Positions 11,180-23,519 of a stretch of DNA of 64,000 nt are shown here, piece by piece; positions within the stretch are counted from its first letter, which is position 1, and the number at the start of each line of letters is the position of its first letter. Where the stretch lies: positions 7,130,001-7,194,000 of the forward strand of contig NW_027478158.1 of the NCBI RefSeq assembly GCF_051020975.1. The letters run 5' to 3'. The notes under the pieces were generated by a model that had not been told where the DNA came from, ran no database searches, and saw nothing but the letters and a program-made list of their open reading frames with translations. A program made the position numbers and the translations under genes. The DNA comes from Osmia lignaria lignaria (taxonomy: Eukaryota; Arthropoda; Insecta; Hymenoptera; Megachilidae).

Positions 11180-14100
11180 ACTATTGCGAGCTGCAAATGC
11201 CACTTCCAGCTTAGCTGTGCAGAAGAGGAACAACAAGAAGAAGAAATATCACGAAATATGTCCGTTAGGCCCCTTCCCTTGAGATAAATCTGCAAATATC
11301 TCGGAAACGAAGCGAGCTATGGCAAAATGTTAAGAGACCTTTTTTGTAGAGAATTAAGTTTCCTACTTTTCATTTTCTATGATATTTGTTGATCAGATGC
11401 GTAGTTCTCGAGATATGTCAAGATATTTAAAAGTTAAGAAGCCGCACCAACATAATAGAGATACAGAAACACCGTGGCCCCTTTCTTTGAGATAGCTCTG
11501 CACTATTGCAGGCTGTAAATGCCACGTCCAGCTTAGCTGTGCAGAAGAAGAACAACAAGAAGAAGAAATATCTCGAAATATGTCCGTCAGGCCCCTTCCC
11601 TTGAGATAAATCTGCAAATATCTCGGAAACGAAGCGAGCTATGGCAAAATGTTAAGAGACCTTATTTGTAGAGAATTAAGTTTCCTACTTTTTATGTTCT
11701 ATGATATTTTTTGATCAGATGCGTAGTTCTCGAGATATGTCAAGATATTTAAAAGTTAAGAAGCCGCACCAACATAATAGAGATACAGAAACACCGTGGC
11801 CCATTTCTTTGAGATAACTCTGCACTATTGCGAGCTGCAAATGCCACTTCCAGCTTAGCTGTGCAGAAGAAGAACAACAAGAAGAAGAAATATCTCGAAA
11901 TATGTCCGTCAGGCCCCTTCCCTTGAGATAAATCTGCAAATATCTCGGAAACGAAGCGAGCTATAGCAAAATGTTAAGAGACCTTTTTTGTAGAGAATTA
12001 AGTTTCCTACTTTTTATCTTCTATGATATTTTTTGATCAGATGCGTAGTTCTCGAGATATATCAAGATATTTAAAAGTTCCGAAGCCGCACCAACATAAT
12101 AGAGATACAGAAACACCGTGGCCCCTCTCTTTGAGATAACTCTGCACTATTGCGAGCTGCAAATGCCACTTCCAGCTTAGCTGTGCAGAAGAAGAACAAC
12201 ACGAAGAAGAAATATCTCGAAATATGTCCGTCAGGCCCCGTCCCTTGAGATAAATCTGCAAATATCTCGGAAACGAAGCGAGCTATGGCAAAATGTTTAG
12301 AGACCTTTCTTGTAGAGAATTAAGTTTCCTACTTTTTATGTAGTATGATATTTTTTGATCAGATGCGTAGTTCTCGAGATATATCAAGATATTTAAAAGT
12401 TCCGAAGCCGCACCAACATAATAGAGATACAGAAACACCGTGGCCCCTTTCTTTGAGATAACTCTGCACGATTGCGAGCTGGAAATGCCACTTCCAGTTT
12501 AGCTGTGCAGAAGAAGAACAACAAGAAGAAGAAATATCTCGAAATATGTCCATCAGGACCCTTCCCTTGAGATAAATCTGCAAATATCTCGGAAACGAAG
12601 CGAGCTATGGCAAAACGTTAAGAGACCTTTGTTGTGGAGAATTAAGTTTCCTACTTTTTATGTTCTATGATATTTTTTGATCAGATGCGTAGCTCTCGAG
12701 ATATATCAAGATATTTAAAAGTTCCGAAGCCGCACCAACATAATAGAGATACAGAACCACCGTGGCCCCTTTCTTTGAGATAACTCTGTACTATTGCGAG
12801 CTGCAAATGCCACTTCCAGCTTAGCTGTGCAGAAGAGGAACAACAAGAAGAAGAAATATCACGAAATATGTCCGTTAGGCCCCTTCCCTTGAGATAAATC
12901 TGCAAATATCTCGGAAACGAAGCGAGCTATGGCAAAATGTTAAGAGACCTTTTTTGTAGAGAATTAAGTTTCCTACTTTTCATTTTCTATGATATTTGTT
13001 GATCAGATGCGTAGTTCTCGAGATATGTCAAGATATTTAAAAGTTAAGAAGCCGCACCAACATAATAGAGATACAGAAACACCGTGGCCCCTTTCTTTGA
13101 GATAGCTCTGCACTATTGCAGGCTGTAAATGCCACGTCCAGCTTAGCTGTGCAGAAGAAGAACAACAAGAAGAAGAAATATCTCGAAATATGTCCGTCAG
13201 GCCCCTTCCCTTGAGATAAATCTGCAAATATCTCGGAAACGAAGCGAGCTATGGCAAAATGTTAAGAGACCTTATTTGTAGAGAATTAAGTTTCCTACTT
13301 TTTATGTTCTATGATATTTTTTGATCAGATGCGTAGTTCTCGAGATATGTCAAGATATTTAAAAGTTAAGAAGCCGCACCAACATAATAGAGATACAGAA
13401 ACACCGTGGCCCATTTCTTTGAGATAACTCTGCACTATTGCGAGCTGCAAATGCCACTTCCAGCTTAGCTGTGCAGAAGAAGAACAACAAGAAGAAGAAA
13501 TATCTCGAAATATGTCCGTCAGGCCCCTTCCCTTGAGATAAATCTGCAAATATCTCGGAAACGAAGCGAGCTATAGCAAAATGTTAAGAGACCTTTTTTG
13601 TAGAGAATTAAGTTTCCTACTTTTTATCTTCTATGATATTTTTTGATCAGATGCGTAGTTCTCGAGATATATCAAGATATTTAAAAGTTCCGAAGCCGCA
13701 CCAACATAATAGAGATACAGAAACACCGTGGCCCCTCTCTTTGAGATAACTCTGCACTATTGCGAGCTGCAAATGCCACTTCCAGCTTAGCTGTGCAGAA
13801 GAAGAACAACACGAAGAAGAAATATCTCGAAATATGTCCGTCAGGCCCCGTCCCTTGAGATAAATCTGCAAATATCTCGGAAACGAAGCGAGCTATGGCA
13901 AAATGTTTAGAGACCTTTCTTGTAGAGAATTAAGTTTCCTACTTTTTATGTAGTATGATATTTTTTGATCAGATGCGTAGTTCTCGAGATATATCAAGAT
14001 ATTTAAAAGTTCCGAAGCCGCACCAACATAATAGAGATACAGAAACACCGTGGCCCCTTTCTTTGAGATAACTCTGCACGATTGCGAGCTGGAAATGCCA

Positions 14101-14413
14101 CTTCCAGTTTAGCTGTGCAGAAGAAGAACAACAAGAAGAAGAAATATCTCGAAATATGTCCATCAGGACCCTTCCCTTGAGATAAATCTGCAAATATCTC
14201 GGAAACGAAGCGAGCTATGGCAAAACGTTAAGAGACCTTTGTTGTGGAGAATTAAGTTTCCTACTTTTTATGTTCTATGATATTTTTTGATCAGATGCGT
14301 AGCTCTCGAGATATATCAAGATATTTAAAAGTTCCGAAGCCGCACCAACATAATAGAGATACAGAACCACCGTGGCCCCTTTCTTTGAGATAACTCTGTA
14401 CTATTGCGAGCTG
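11180..14413. repeat. Near-perfect tandem 5-mer HOR (1,610 bp, two copies)
   Basis: Bases 11,180-12,789 match 12,790-14,399 at an offset of exactly 1,610 bases, five monomers. I compared many diagnostic sites and found them all shared: gaggaac with atcacgaaat, cattttctatgatatttg, aagttaagaagccgc, ctatagcaaaatg, caacacgaag with ccccgtcccttg, agacctttcttg, gtccatcaggacccttc, and gacctttgttgtggag. The match is bounded on the left by c/t at 11,179/12,789 and on the right by c/t at 12,804/14,414. Near-perfect identity over 1.6 kb marks this as one of the youngest events in the window. Confidence 0.9.
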
Positions 14414-16380
14414 TAAATGCCACTTCCAGCTTAGCTGTGCAGAAGAAGAACAACAAGAAGAAGAAATATCTCGAAATATGTCCGTCAGGCCCCTTCCCTT
14501 GAGATATATCTGCAAATATCTCGGAAACGAAGCGAGCTATGGCAAAACGTTAAGAGACCTTTTTTGTAGAGAATTATGTTTCCTACAATTTATGTTCTAT
14601 GATATTTTTTGATCAGAAGCGTAGTTTTCGAGATATATCGAGATATTTAAAAGTTCCGAAGCCGCACCAACATAATAGAGATACAGAAACACCGTGGCCC
14701 CTTTCTTTGAGATAACTCTGCACTAGTGCGAGCCGCAAATGCCACTTCCAGCTTAGCTGTGCAGAAGAAGAACAACAAGAAGAAGAAATATCTCGAAATA
14801 TGTCCGTCAGGCCCCTTCCCTTGAGATATATCTGCAAATATCTCGGAAACGAAGCGAGCTATGGCAAAACGTTAAGAGACCTTTTTTGTAGAGAATTATG
14901 TTTCCTACAATTTATGTTCTATGATATTTTTTGATCAGAAGCGTAGTTTTCGAGATATATCGAGATATTTAAAAGTTCCGAAGCCGCACCAACATAATAG
15001 AGATACAGAAACACCGTGGCCCCTTTCTTTGAGATAACTCTGCACTAGTGCGAGCCGCAAATGCAACTTCCAGCTTAGCTGTGCAGAAGAAGAACAACAC
15101 GAAGAAGAAATATCTCGAAATATGTCCGTCAGGCCCCGTCCCTTGAGATAAATCTGCAAATATCTCGGAAACGAAGCGAGCTATGGCAAAATGTTTAGAG
15201 ACCTTTCTTGTAGAGAATTAAGTTTCCTACTTTTTATGTAGTATGATATTTTTTGATCAGATGCGTAGTTCTCGAGATATATCAAGATATTTAAAAGTTC
15301 CGAAGCAGCACCAACATAATAGAGATACAGAAACACCGTGGCCCCTTTCTTTGAGATAACTCTGCACGATTGCGAGCTGGAAATGCCACTTCCAGTTTAG
15401 CTGTGCAGAAGAAGAACAACAAGAAGAAGAAATATCTCGAAATATGTCCATCAGGACCCTTCCCTTGAGATAAATCTGCAAATATCTCGGAAACGAAGCG
15501 AGCTATGGCAAAACGTTAAGAGACCTTTTTTGTGGAGAATTAAGTTTCCTACTTTTTATGTTCTATGATATTTTTTGATCAGATGCGTAGCTCTCGAGAT
15601 ATATCAAGATATTTAAAAGTTCCGAAGCCGCACCAACATAATAGAGATACAGAACCACCGTGGCCCCTTTCTTTGAGATAACTCTGCACTATTGCGAGCT
15701 GTAAATGCCACTTCCAGCTTAGCTGTGCAGAAGAAGAACAACAAGAAGAAGAAATATCTCGAAATATGTCCGTCAGGCCCCTTCCCTTGAGATATATCTG
15801 CAAATATCTCGGAAACGAAGCGAGCTATGGCAAAACGTTAAGAGACCTTTTTTGTAGAGAATTATGTTTCCTACAATTTATGTTCTATGATATTTTTTGA
15901 TCAGAAGCGTAGTTTTCGAGATATATCGAGATATTTAAAAGTTCCGAAGCCGCACCAACATAATAGAGATACAGATACACCGCGGCCCCTTTCTTTGAGA
16001 TAACTCTGCACTAGTGCGAGCCGCAAATGCCACTTCCAGCTTAGCTGTGCAGAAGAAGAACAACAAGAAGAAGAAATATCTCGAAATATGTCCGTCAGGC
16101 CCCTTCCCTTGAGATATATCTGCAAATATCTCGGAAACGAAGCGAGCTATGGCAAAACGTTAAGAGACCTTTTTTGTAGAGAATTATGTTTCCTACAATT
16201 TATGTTCTATGATATTTTTTGATCAGAAGCGTAGTTTTCGAGATATATCGAGATATTTAAAAGTTCCGAAGCCGCACCAACATAATAGAGATACAAAAAC
16301 ACCGTGGCCCCTTTCTTTGAGATAACTCTGCACTAGTGCGAGCCGCAAATGCAACTTCCAGCTTAGCTGTGCAGAAGAAG
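13783..16380. repeat. Tandem 4-mer HOR (1,288 bp, two copies)
   Basis: Bases of about 13,783-15,070 reappear at about 15,071-16,358. The same four unit types occur in order: gtccatcaggaccc, then the tagctctcgag unit with gaaccaccg, then two class B units with ctagtgcgagccgc. A few differences separate the copies: gtttgtgg-type changes near 14,240 versus 15,528, ctgtac at 14,397 versus ctgcac, and gcagcacc at 15,304. The tract starts inside the second copy of the preceding 5-mer, so the two amplifications are nested and this one re-used its product. Confidence 0.8.
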
Positions 16381-17094
16381 AACAACAAGAAGAAGAAATA
16401 TCTCGAAATATGTCCGTCAGGCCCCTTCCCTTGAGATAAATCTGCAAATATCTCGGAAACGAAGCGAGCTATGGCAAAATGTTAAGAGACCTTTTTTGTA
16501 GAGAATTAAGTTTCCTACTTTTTATCTTCTGTGATATTTTTTGATCAGATGCGTAGTTCTCGAGATATATCAAGATATTTAAAAGTTCCGAAGCCGCACC
16601 AACATAATAGAGATACAGAAACACCGTGGCCCCTCTCTTTGAGATAACTCTGCACTATTGCGAGCTGCAAATGCCACTTCCAGCTTAGCTGTGCAGAGGA
16701 AGAACAACAAGAAGAAGAAATATCTCGAAATATGTCCGTCAGGCCCCTTCCCTTGAGATAAATCTGCAAATATCTCGGAAACGAAGCGAGCTATGGCAAA
16801 ACGTTAAGAGACCTTTTTTGTAGAGAATTATGTTTCCTACAATTTATGTTCTATGATATTTTTTGATCAGAAGCGTAGTTTTCGAGATATATCGAGATAT
16901 TTAAAAGTTCCGAAGCCGCACCAACATAATAGAGATACAAAAACACCGTGGCCCCTTTCTTTGAGATAACTCTGCACTAGTGCGAGCCGCAAATGCAACT
17001 TCCAGCTTAGCTGTGCAGAAGAAGAACAACAAGAAGAAGAAATATCTCGAAATATGTCCGTCAGGCCCCTTCCCTTGAGATAAATCTGCAAATA

Positions 17095-19655
17095 TCTCGG
17101 AAACGAAGCGAGCTATGGCAAAATGTTAAGAGACGTTTTTTGTAGAGAATTATGTTTCCTACAATTTATGTTGTATGATATTTTTTGATCAGAAGCGTAG
17201 TTTTCGAGATATATCGGGATATTTAAAGGTTCCGAAGCCGCTCCAACATAATAGAGATACAGAAACACCGTGGCCCCTTTCTTTGAGATAACTCTGCACT
17301 AGTGCGAGCCGCAAATGCCACTTCCAGCTTAGCTGTGCAGAAGAAGAACAACAAGAAGAAGAAATATCTCGAAATATGTCCGTCAGGCCCCTTCCCTTGA
17401 GATAAATCTGCAAATATCTCGGAAACGAAGCGAGCTATGGCAAAATGTTAAGAGACCTTTTTTGTAGAGAATTAAGTTTCCTACTTTTTATGTTCTATGA
17501 TATTTTTTGATCAGATGCGTAGTTCTCGAGATATATCAAGATATTTAAAAGTTCCGAAGCCGGACCAACATAATAGAGATACAGAAACACCGTGGCCCCT
17601 TTCTTTGAGATAACTCTGCACTAGTGCGAGCCGCAAGTGCCACTTCCAGCTTAGGTGTGCAGAAGAAGAACAACAAGAAGAAGAAATATCTCGAAATATG
17701 TCCGTCAGGCCCCTTCCCTTGAGATAAATCTGCAAATATCTCGGAAACGAAGCGAGCTATGGCAAAATGTTAAGAGACCTTTTTTGTAGAGAATCGAGTC
17801 TCCTACTTTTTATCTTCTATGATATTTTTTGATCAGATGCGTAGTTCTCGAGATATATCAAGATATTTAAAAGTTCCGAAGCCGCACCAACATAATAGAG
17901 ATACAGAAACACCGTGGCCCCTCTCTTTGAGATAACTCTGCACTCTTGCGAGCTGCAAATGCCACTTCCAGCTTAGCTGTGCAGAAGAAGAACAACACGA
18001 AGAAGAAATATCTCGAAATATGTCCGTCAGGCCCCGTCCCTTGAGATAAATCTGCAAATATCTCGGGAACGAAGCGAGCTATGGCAAAATGTTTAGAGAC
18101 CTTTCTTGTAGAGAATTAAGTTTCCTACTTTTTATGTAGTATGATATTTTTTGATCAGATGCGTAGTTCTCGAGATATATCAAGATATTTAAAAGTTCCG
18201 AAGCCGCACCAACATAATAGAGATACAGAAACACCGTGGCCCCTTTCTTTGAGATAACTCTGCACGATTGCGAGCTGGAAATGCCACTTCCAGTTTAGCT
18301 GTGCAGAAGAAGAACAACAAGAAGAAGAAATATCTCGAAATATGTCCATCAGGACCCTTCCCTTGAGATAAATCTGCAAATATCTCGGAAACGAAGCGAG
18401 CTATGGCAAAACGTTAAGAGACCTTTTTTGTGGAGAATTAAGTTTCCTACTTTTTATGTTCTATGATATTTTTTGATCAGATGCGTAGCTCTCGAGATAT
18501 ATCAAGATATTTAAAAGTTCCGAAGCCGCACCAACATAATAGAGATACAGAACCACCGTGGCCCCTTTCTTTGAGATAACTCTGTACTATTGCGAGCTGT
18601 AAATGCCACTTCCAGCTTAGCTGTGCAGAAGAAGAACAACAAGAAGAAGAAATATCTCGAAATATGTCCGTCAGGCCCCTTCCCTTGAGATATATCTGCA
18701 AATATCTCGGAAACGAAGCGAGCTATGGCAAAACGTTAAGAGACCTTTTTTGTAGAGAATTATGTTTCCTACAATTTATGTTCTATGATATTTTTTGATC
18801 AGAAGCGTAGTTTTCGAGATATATCGAGATATTTAAAAGTTCCGAAGCCGCACCAACATAATAGAGATACAAAAACACCGTGGCCCCTTTCTTTGAGATA
18901 ACTCTGCACTAGTGCGAGCCGCAAATGCAACTTCCAGCTTAGCTGTGCAGAAGAAGAACAACAAGAAGAAGAAATATCTCGAAATATGTCCGTCAGGCCC
19001 CTTCCCTTGAGATAAATCTGCAAATATCTCGGAAACGAAGCGAGCTATGGCAAAATGTTAAGAGACCTTTTTTGTAGAGAATTAAGTTTCCTACTTTTTA
19101 TCTTCTATGATATTTTTTGATCAGATGCGTAGTTCTCGAGATATATCAAGATATTTAAAAGTTCCGAAGCCGCACCAACATAATAGAGATACAGAAACAC
19201 CGTGGCCCCTCTCTTTGAGATAACTCTGCACTATTGCGAGCTGCAAATGCCACTTCCAGCTTAGCTGTGCAGAGGAAGAACAACAAGAAGAAGAAATATC
19301 TCGAAATATGTCCGTCAGGCCCCTTCCCTTGAGATAAATCTGCAAATATCTCGGAAACGAAGCGAGCTATGGCAAAACGTTAAGAGACCTTTTTTGTAGA
19401 GAATTATGTTTCCTACAATTTATGTTCTATGATATTTTTTGATCAGAAGCGTAGTTTTCGAGATATATCGAGATATTTAAAAGTTCCGAAGCCGCACCAA
19501 CATAATAGAGATACAAAAACACCGTGGCCCCTTTCTTTGAGATAACTCTGCACTAGTGCGAGCCGCAAATGCAACTTCCAGCTTAGCTGTGCAGAAGAAG
19601 AACAACAAGAAGAAGAAATATCTCGAAATATGTCCGTCAGGCCCCTTCCCTTGAG
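17095..19655. repeat. Eight-monomer block, first copy of a 12-monomer-offset duplication
   Basis: This block matches 20,959-23,519 at an offset of exactly 3,864 bases. Shared markers include agacgttttttg (17,131/20,995), aaaggttccgaagccgctcc, ttaggtgtgc (17,651/21,515), gaatcgagtctcc, gcactcttgcg and gtccatcagg. I noticed three differences: g/t at 17,769, a private g at 18,067, and t/c at 18,585. The left edge is where the second copy switches to gagctgaatctg upstream; the right edge is at the gataaatc/gatatatc difference. Confidence 0.88.
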
Positions 19656-20640
19656 ATAAATCTGCAAATATCTCGGAAACGAAGCGAGCTATGGCAAAAT
19701 GTTAAGAGACCTTTTTTGTAGAGAATTAAGTTTCCTACTTTTTATCTTCTATGATATTTTTTGATCAGATCCGTAGTTCTCGAGATATATCAAGATATTT
19801 AAAAGTTCCGAAGCCGCACCAACATAATAGAGATACAGAAACACCGTGGCCCCTCTCTTTGAGATAACTCTGCACTATTGCGAGCTGCAAATGCCACTTC
19901 CAGCTTAGCTGTGCAGAGGAAGAACAACAAGAAGAAGAAATATCTCGAAATATGTCCGTCAGGCCCCTTCCCTTGAGATAAATCTGCAAATATCTCGGAA
20001 ACGAAGCGAGCTATGGCAAAACGTTAAGAGACCTTTTTTGTAGAGAATTATGTTTCCTACAATTTATGTTCTATGATATTTTTTGATCAGAAGCGTAGTT
20101 TTCGAGATATATCGAGATATTTAAAAGTTCCGAAGCCGCACCAACATAATAGAGATACAAAAACACCGTGGCCCCTTTCTTTGAGATAACTCTGCACTAG
20201 TGCGAGCCGCAAATGCAACTTCCAGCTTAGCTGTGCAGAAGAAGAACAACAAGAAGAAGAAATATCTCGAAATATGTCCGTCAGGCCCCTTCCCTTGAGA
20301 TAAATCTGCAAATATCTCGGAAACGAAGCGAGCTATGGCAAAATGTTAAGAGACCTTTTTTGTAGAGAATTAAGTTTCCTACTTTTTATCTTCTATGATA
20401 TTTTTTGATCAGATCCGTAGTTCTCGAGATATATCAAGATATTTAAAAGTTCCGAAGCCGCAACAACATAATAGAGATACAGAAACACCGTGGCCCCTCT
20501 CTTTGAGATAACTCTGCACTATTGCGAGCTGCAAATGCCACTTCCAGCTTAGCTGTGCAGAGGAAGAACAACAAGAAGAAGAAATATCTCGAAATATGTC
20601 CGTCAGGCCCCTTCCCTTGAGATAAATCTGCAAATATCTC
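18700..20640. repeat. Dimeric HOR tract, 644-bp period, three copies
   Basis: A class B unit marked by atacaaaaac alternates with a class A unit marked by tatcttct and ccctctctttgag. The atacaaaaac marker is at 18,867, 19,511 and 20,155, each 644 bases apart. It also occurs at 16,291 and 16,935 (644 apart), at 22,731 and 23,375 (644 apart), and alone at 25,629. The same dimer was therefore amplified and then copied as part of larger blocks. Confidence 0.88.
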
Positions 20641-20958
20641 GGAAACGAAACGAGCTATGGCTAAATGTTAAGAGACCTTTTTTGTAGAGAATTAAGTTTC
20701 CTACTTTTTATGTTCTATGATATTTTTTGATCAGATGCGTAGTTCTCGAGATATATCAAGATATTTAAAAGTTCCGAAGCCGCACCAACATAATAGAGAT
20801 ACAGAAACACCGTGGCCCCTCTCTTTGAGATAACTCTGCACTATTGCGAGCTGCAAATGCCACTTCCAGCTTAGCTGTGCAGAGGAAGAACAACAAGAAG
20901 AAGAAATATCTCGAAATATGTCCGTCAGGCCAGTTCCTTTGAGCTGAATCTGCAAATA

Positions 20959-23519
20959 TCTCGGAAACGAAGCGAGCTATGGCAAAATGTTAAGAGACGT
21001 TTTTTGTAGAGAATTATGTTTCCTACAATTTATGTTGTATGATATTTTTTGATCAGAAGCGTAGTTTTCGAGATATATCGGGATATTTAAAGGTTCCGAA
21101 GCCGCTCCAACATAATAGAGATACAGAAACACCGTGGCCCCTTTCTTTGAGATAACTCTGCACTAGTGCGAGCCGCAAATGCCACTTCCAGCTTAGCTGT
21201 GCAGAAGAAGAACAACAAGAAGAAGAAATATCTCGAAATATGTCCGTCAGGCCCCTTCCCTTGAGATAAATCTGCAAATATCTCGGAAACGAAGCGAGCT
21301 ATGGCAAAATGTTAAGAGACCTTTTTTGTAGAGAATTAAGTTTCCTACTTTTTATGTTCTATGATATTTTTTGATCAGATGCGTAGTTCTCGAGATATAT
21401 CAAGATATTTAAAAGTTCCGAAGCCGGACCAACATAATAGAGATACAGAAACACCGTGGCCCCTTTCTTTGAGATAACTCTGCACTAGTGCGAGCCGCAA
21501 GTGCCACTTCCAGCTTAGGTGTGCAGAAGAAGAACAACAAGAAGAAGAAATATCTCGAAATATGTCCGTCAGGCCCCTTCCCTTGAGATAAATCTGCAAA
21601 TATCTCGGAAACGAAGCGAGCTATGGCAAAATTTTAAGAGACCTTTTTTGTAGAGAATCGAGTCTCCTACTTTTTATCTTCTATGATATTTTTTGATCAG
21701 ATGCGTAGTTCTCGAGATATATCAAGATATTTAAAAGTTCCGAAGCCGCACCAACATAATAGAGATACAGAAACACCGTGGCCCCTCTCTTTGAGATAAC
21801 TCTGCACTCTTGCGAGCTGCAAATGCCACTTCCAGCTTAGCTGTGCAGAAGAAGAACAACACGAAGAAGAAATATCTCGAAATATGTCCGTCAGGCCCCG
21901 TCCCTTGAGATAAATCTGCAAATATCTCGGAAACGAAGCGAGCTATGGCAAAATGTTTAGAGACCTTTCTTGTAGAGAATTAAGTTTCCTACTTTTTATG
22001 TAGTATGATATTTTTTGATCAGATGCGTAGTTCTCGAGATATATCAAGATATTTAAAAGTTCCGAAGCCGCACCAACATAATAGAGATACAGAAACACCG
22101 TGGCCCCTTTCTTTGAGATAACTCTGCACGATTGCGAGCTGGAAATGCCACTTCCAGTTTAGCTGTGCAGAAGAAGAACAACAAGAAGAAGAAATATCTC
22201 GAAATATGTCCATCAGGACCCTTCCCTTGAGATAAATCTGCAAATATCTCGGAAACGAAGCGAGCTATGGCAAAACGTTAAGAGACCTTTTTTGTGGAGA
22301 ATTAAGTTTCCTACTTTTTATGTTCTATGATATTTTTTGATCAGATGCGTAGCTCTCGAGATATATCAAGATATTTAAAAGTTCCGAAGCCGCACCAACA
22401 TAATAGAGATACAGAACCACCGTGGCCCCTTTCTTTGAGATAACTCTGCACTATTGCGAGCTGTAAATGCCACTTCCAGCTTAGCTGTGCAGAAGAAGAA
22501 CAACAAGAAGAAGAAATATCTCGAAATATGTCCGTCAGGCCCCTTCCCTTGAGATATATCTGCAAATATCTCGGAAACGAAGCGAGCTATGGCAAAACGT
22601 TAAGAGACCTTTTTTGTAGAGAATTATGTTTCCTACAATTTATGTTCTATGATATTTTTTGATCAGAAGCGTAGTTTTCGAGATATATCGAGATATTTAA
22701 AAGTTCCGAAGCCGCACCAACATAATAGAGATACAAAAACACCGTGGCCCCTTTCTTTGAGATAACTCTGCACTAGTGCGAGCCGCAAATGCAACTTCCA
22801 GCTTAGCTGTGCAGAAGAAGAACAACAAGAAGAAGAAATATCTCGAAATATGTCCGTCAGGCCCCTTCCCTTGAGATAAATCTGCAAATATCTCGGAAAC
22901 GAAGCGAGCTATGGCAAAATGTTAAGAGACCTTTTTTGTAGAGAATTAAGTTTCCTACTTTTTATCTTCTATGATATTTTTTGATCAGATGCGTAGTTCT
23001 CGAGATATATCAAGATATTTAAAAGTTCCGAAGCCGCACCAACATAATAGAGATACAGAAACACCGTGGCCCCTCTCTTTGAGATAACTCTGCACTATTG
23101 CGAGCTGCAAATGCCACTTCCAGCTTAGCTGTGCAGAGGAAGAACAACAAGAAGAAGAAATATCTCGAAATATGTCCGTCAGGCCCCTTCCCTTGAGATA
23201 AATCTGCAAATATCTCGGAAACGAAGCGAGCTATGGCAAAACGTTAAGAGACCTTTTTTGTAGAGAATTATGTTTCCTACAATTTATGTTCTATGATATT
23301 TTTTGATCAGAAGCGTAGTTTTCGAGATATATCGAGATATTTAAAAGTTCCGAAGCCGCACCAACATAATAGAGATACAAAAACACCGTGGCCCCTTTCT
23401 TTGAGATAACTCTGCACTAGTGCGAGCCGCAAATGCAACTTCCAGCTTAGCTGTGCAGAAGAAGAACAACAAGAAGAAGAAATATCTCGAAATATGTCCG
23501 TCAGGCCCCTTCCCTTGAG
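20959..23519. repeat. Second copy of the eight-monomer block (12-monomer offset)
   Basis: It corresponds to 17,095-19,655. The four units between the two copies include the dimer tract and a gagctgaatctg unit at 20,941, so the complete repeating period would be 12 monomers (3,864 bp), but no third copy is present. Upstream neighbours of this copy resemble 25,561-26,751, which repeats the 20,087-21,277 run at a 17-monomer offset of 5,474 bases. Confidence 0.85.
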
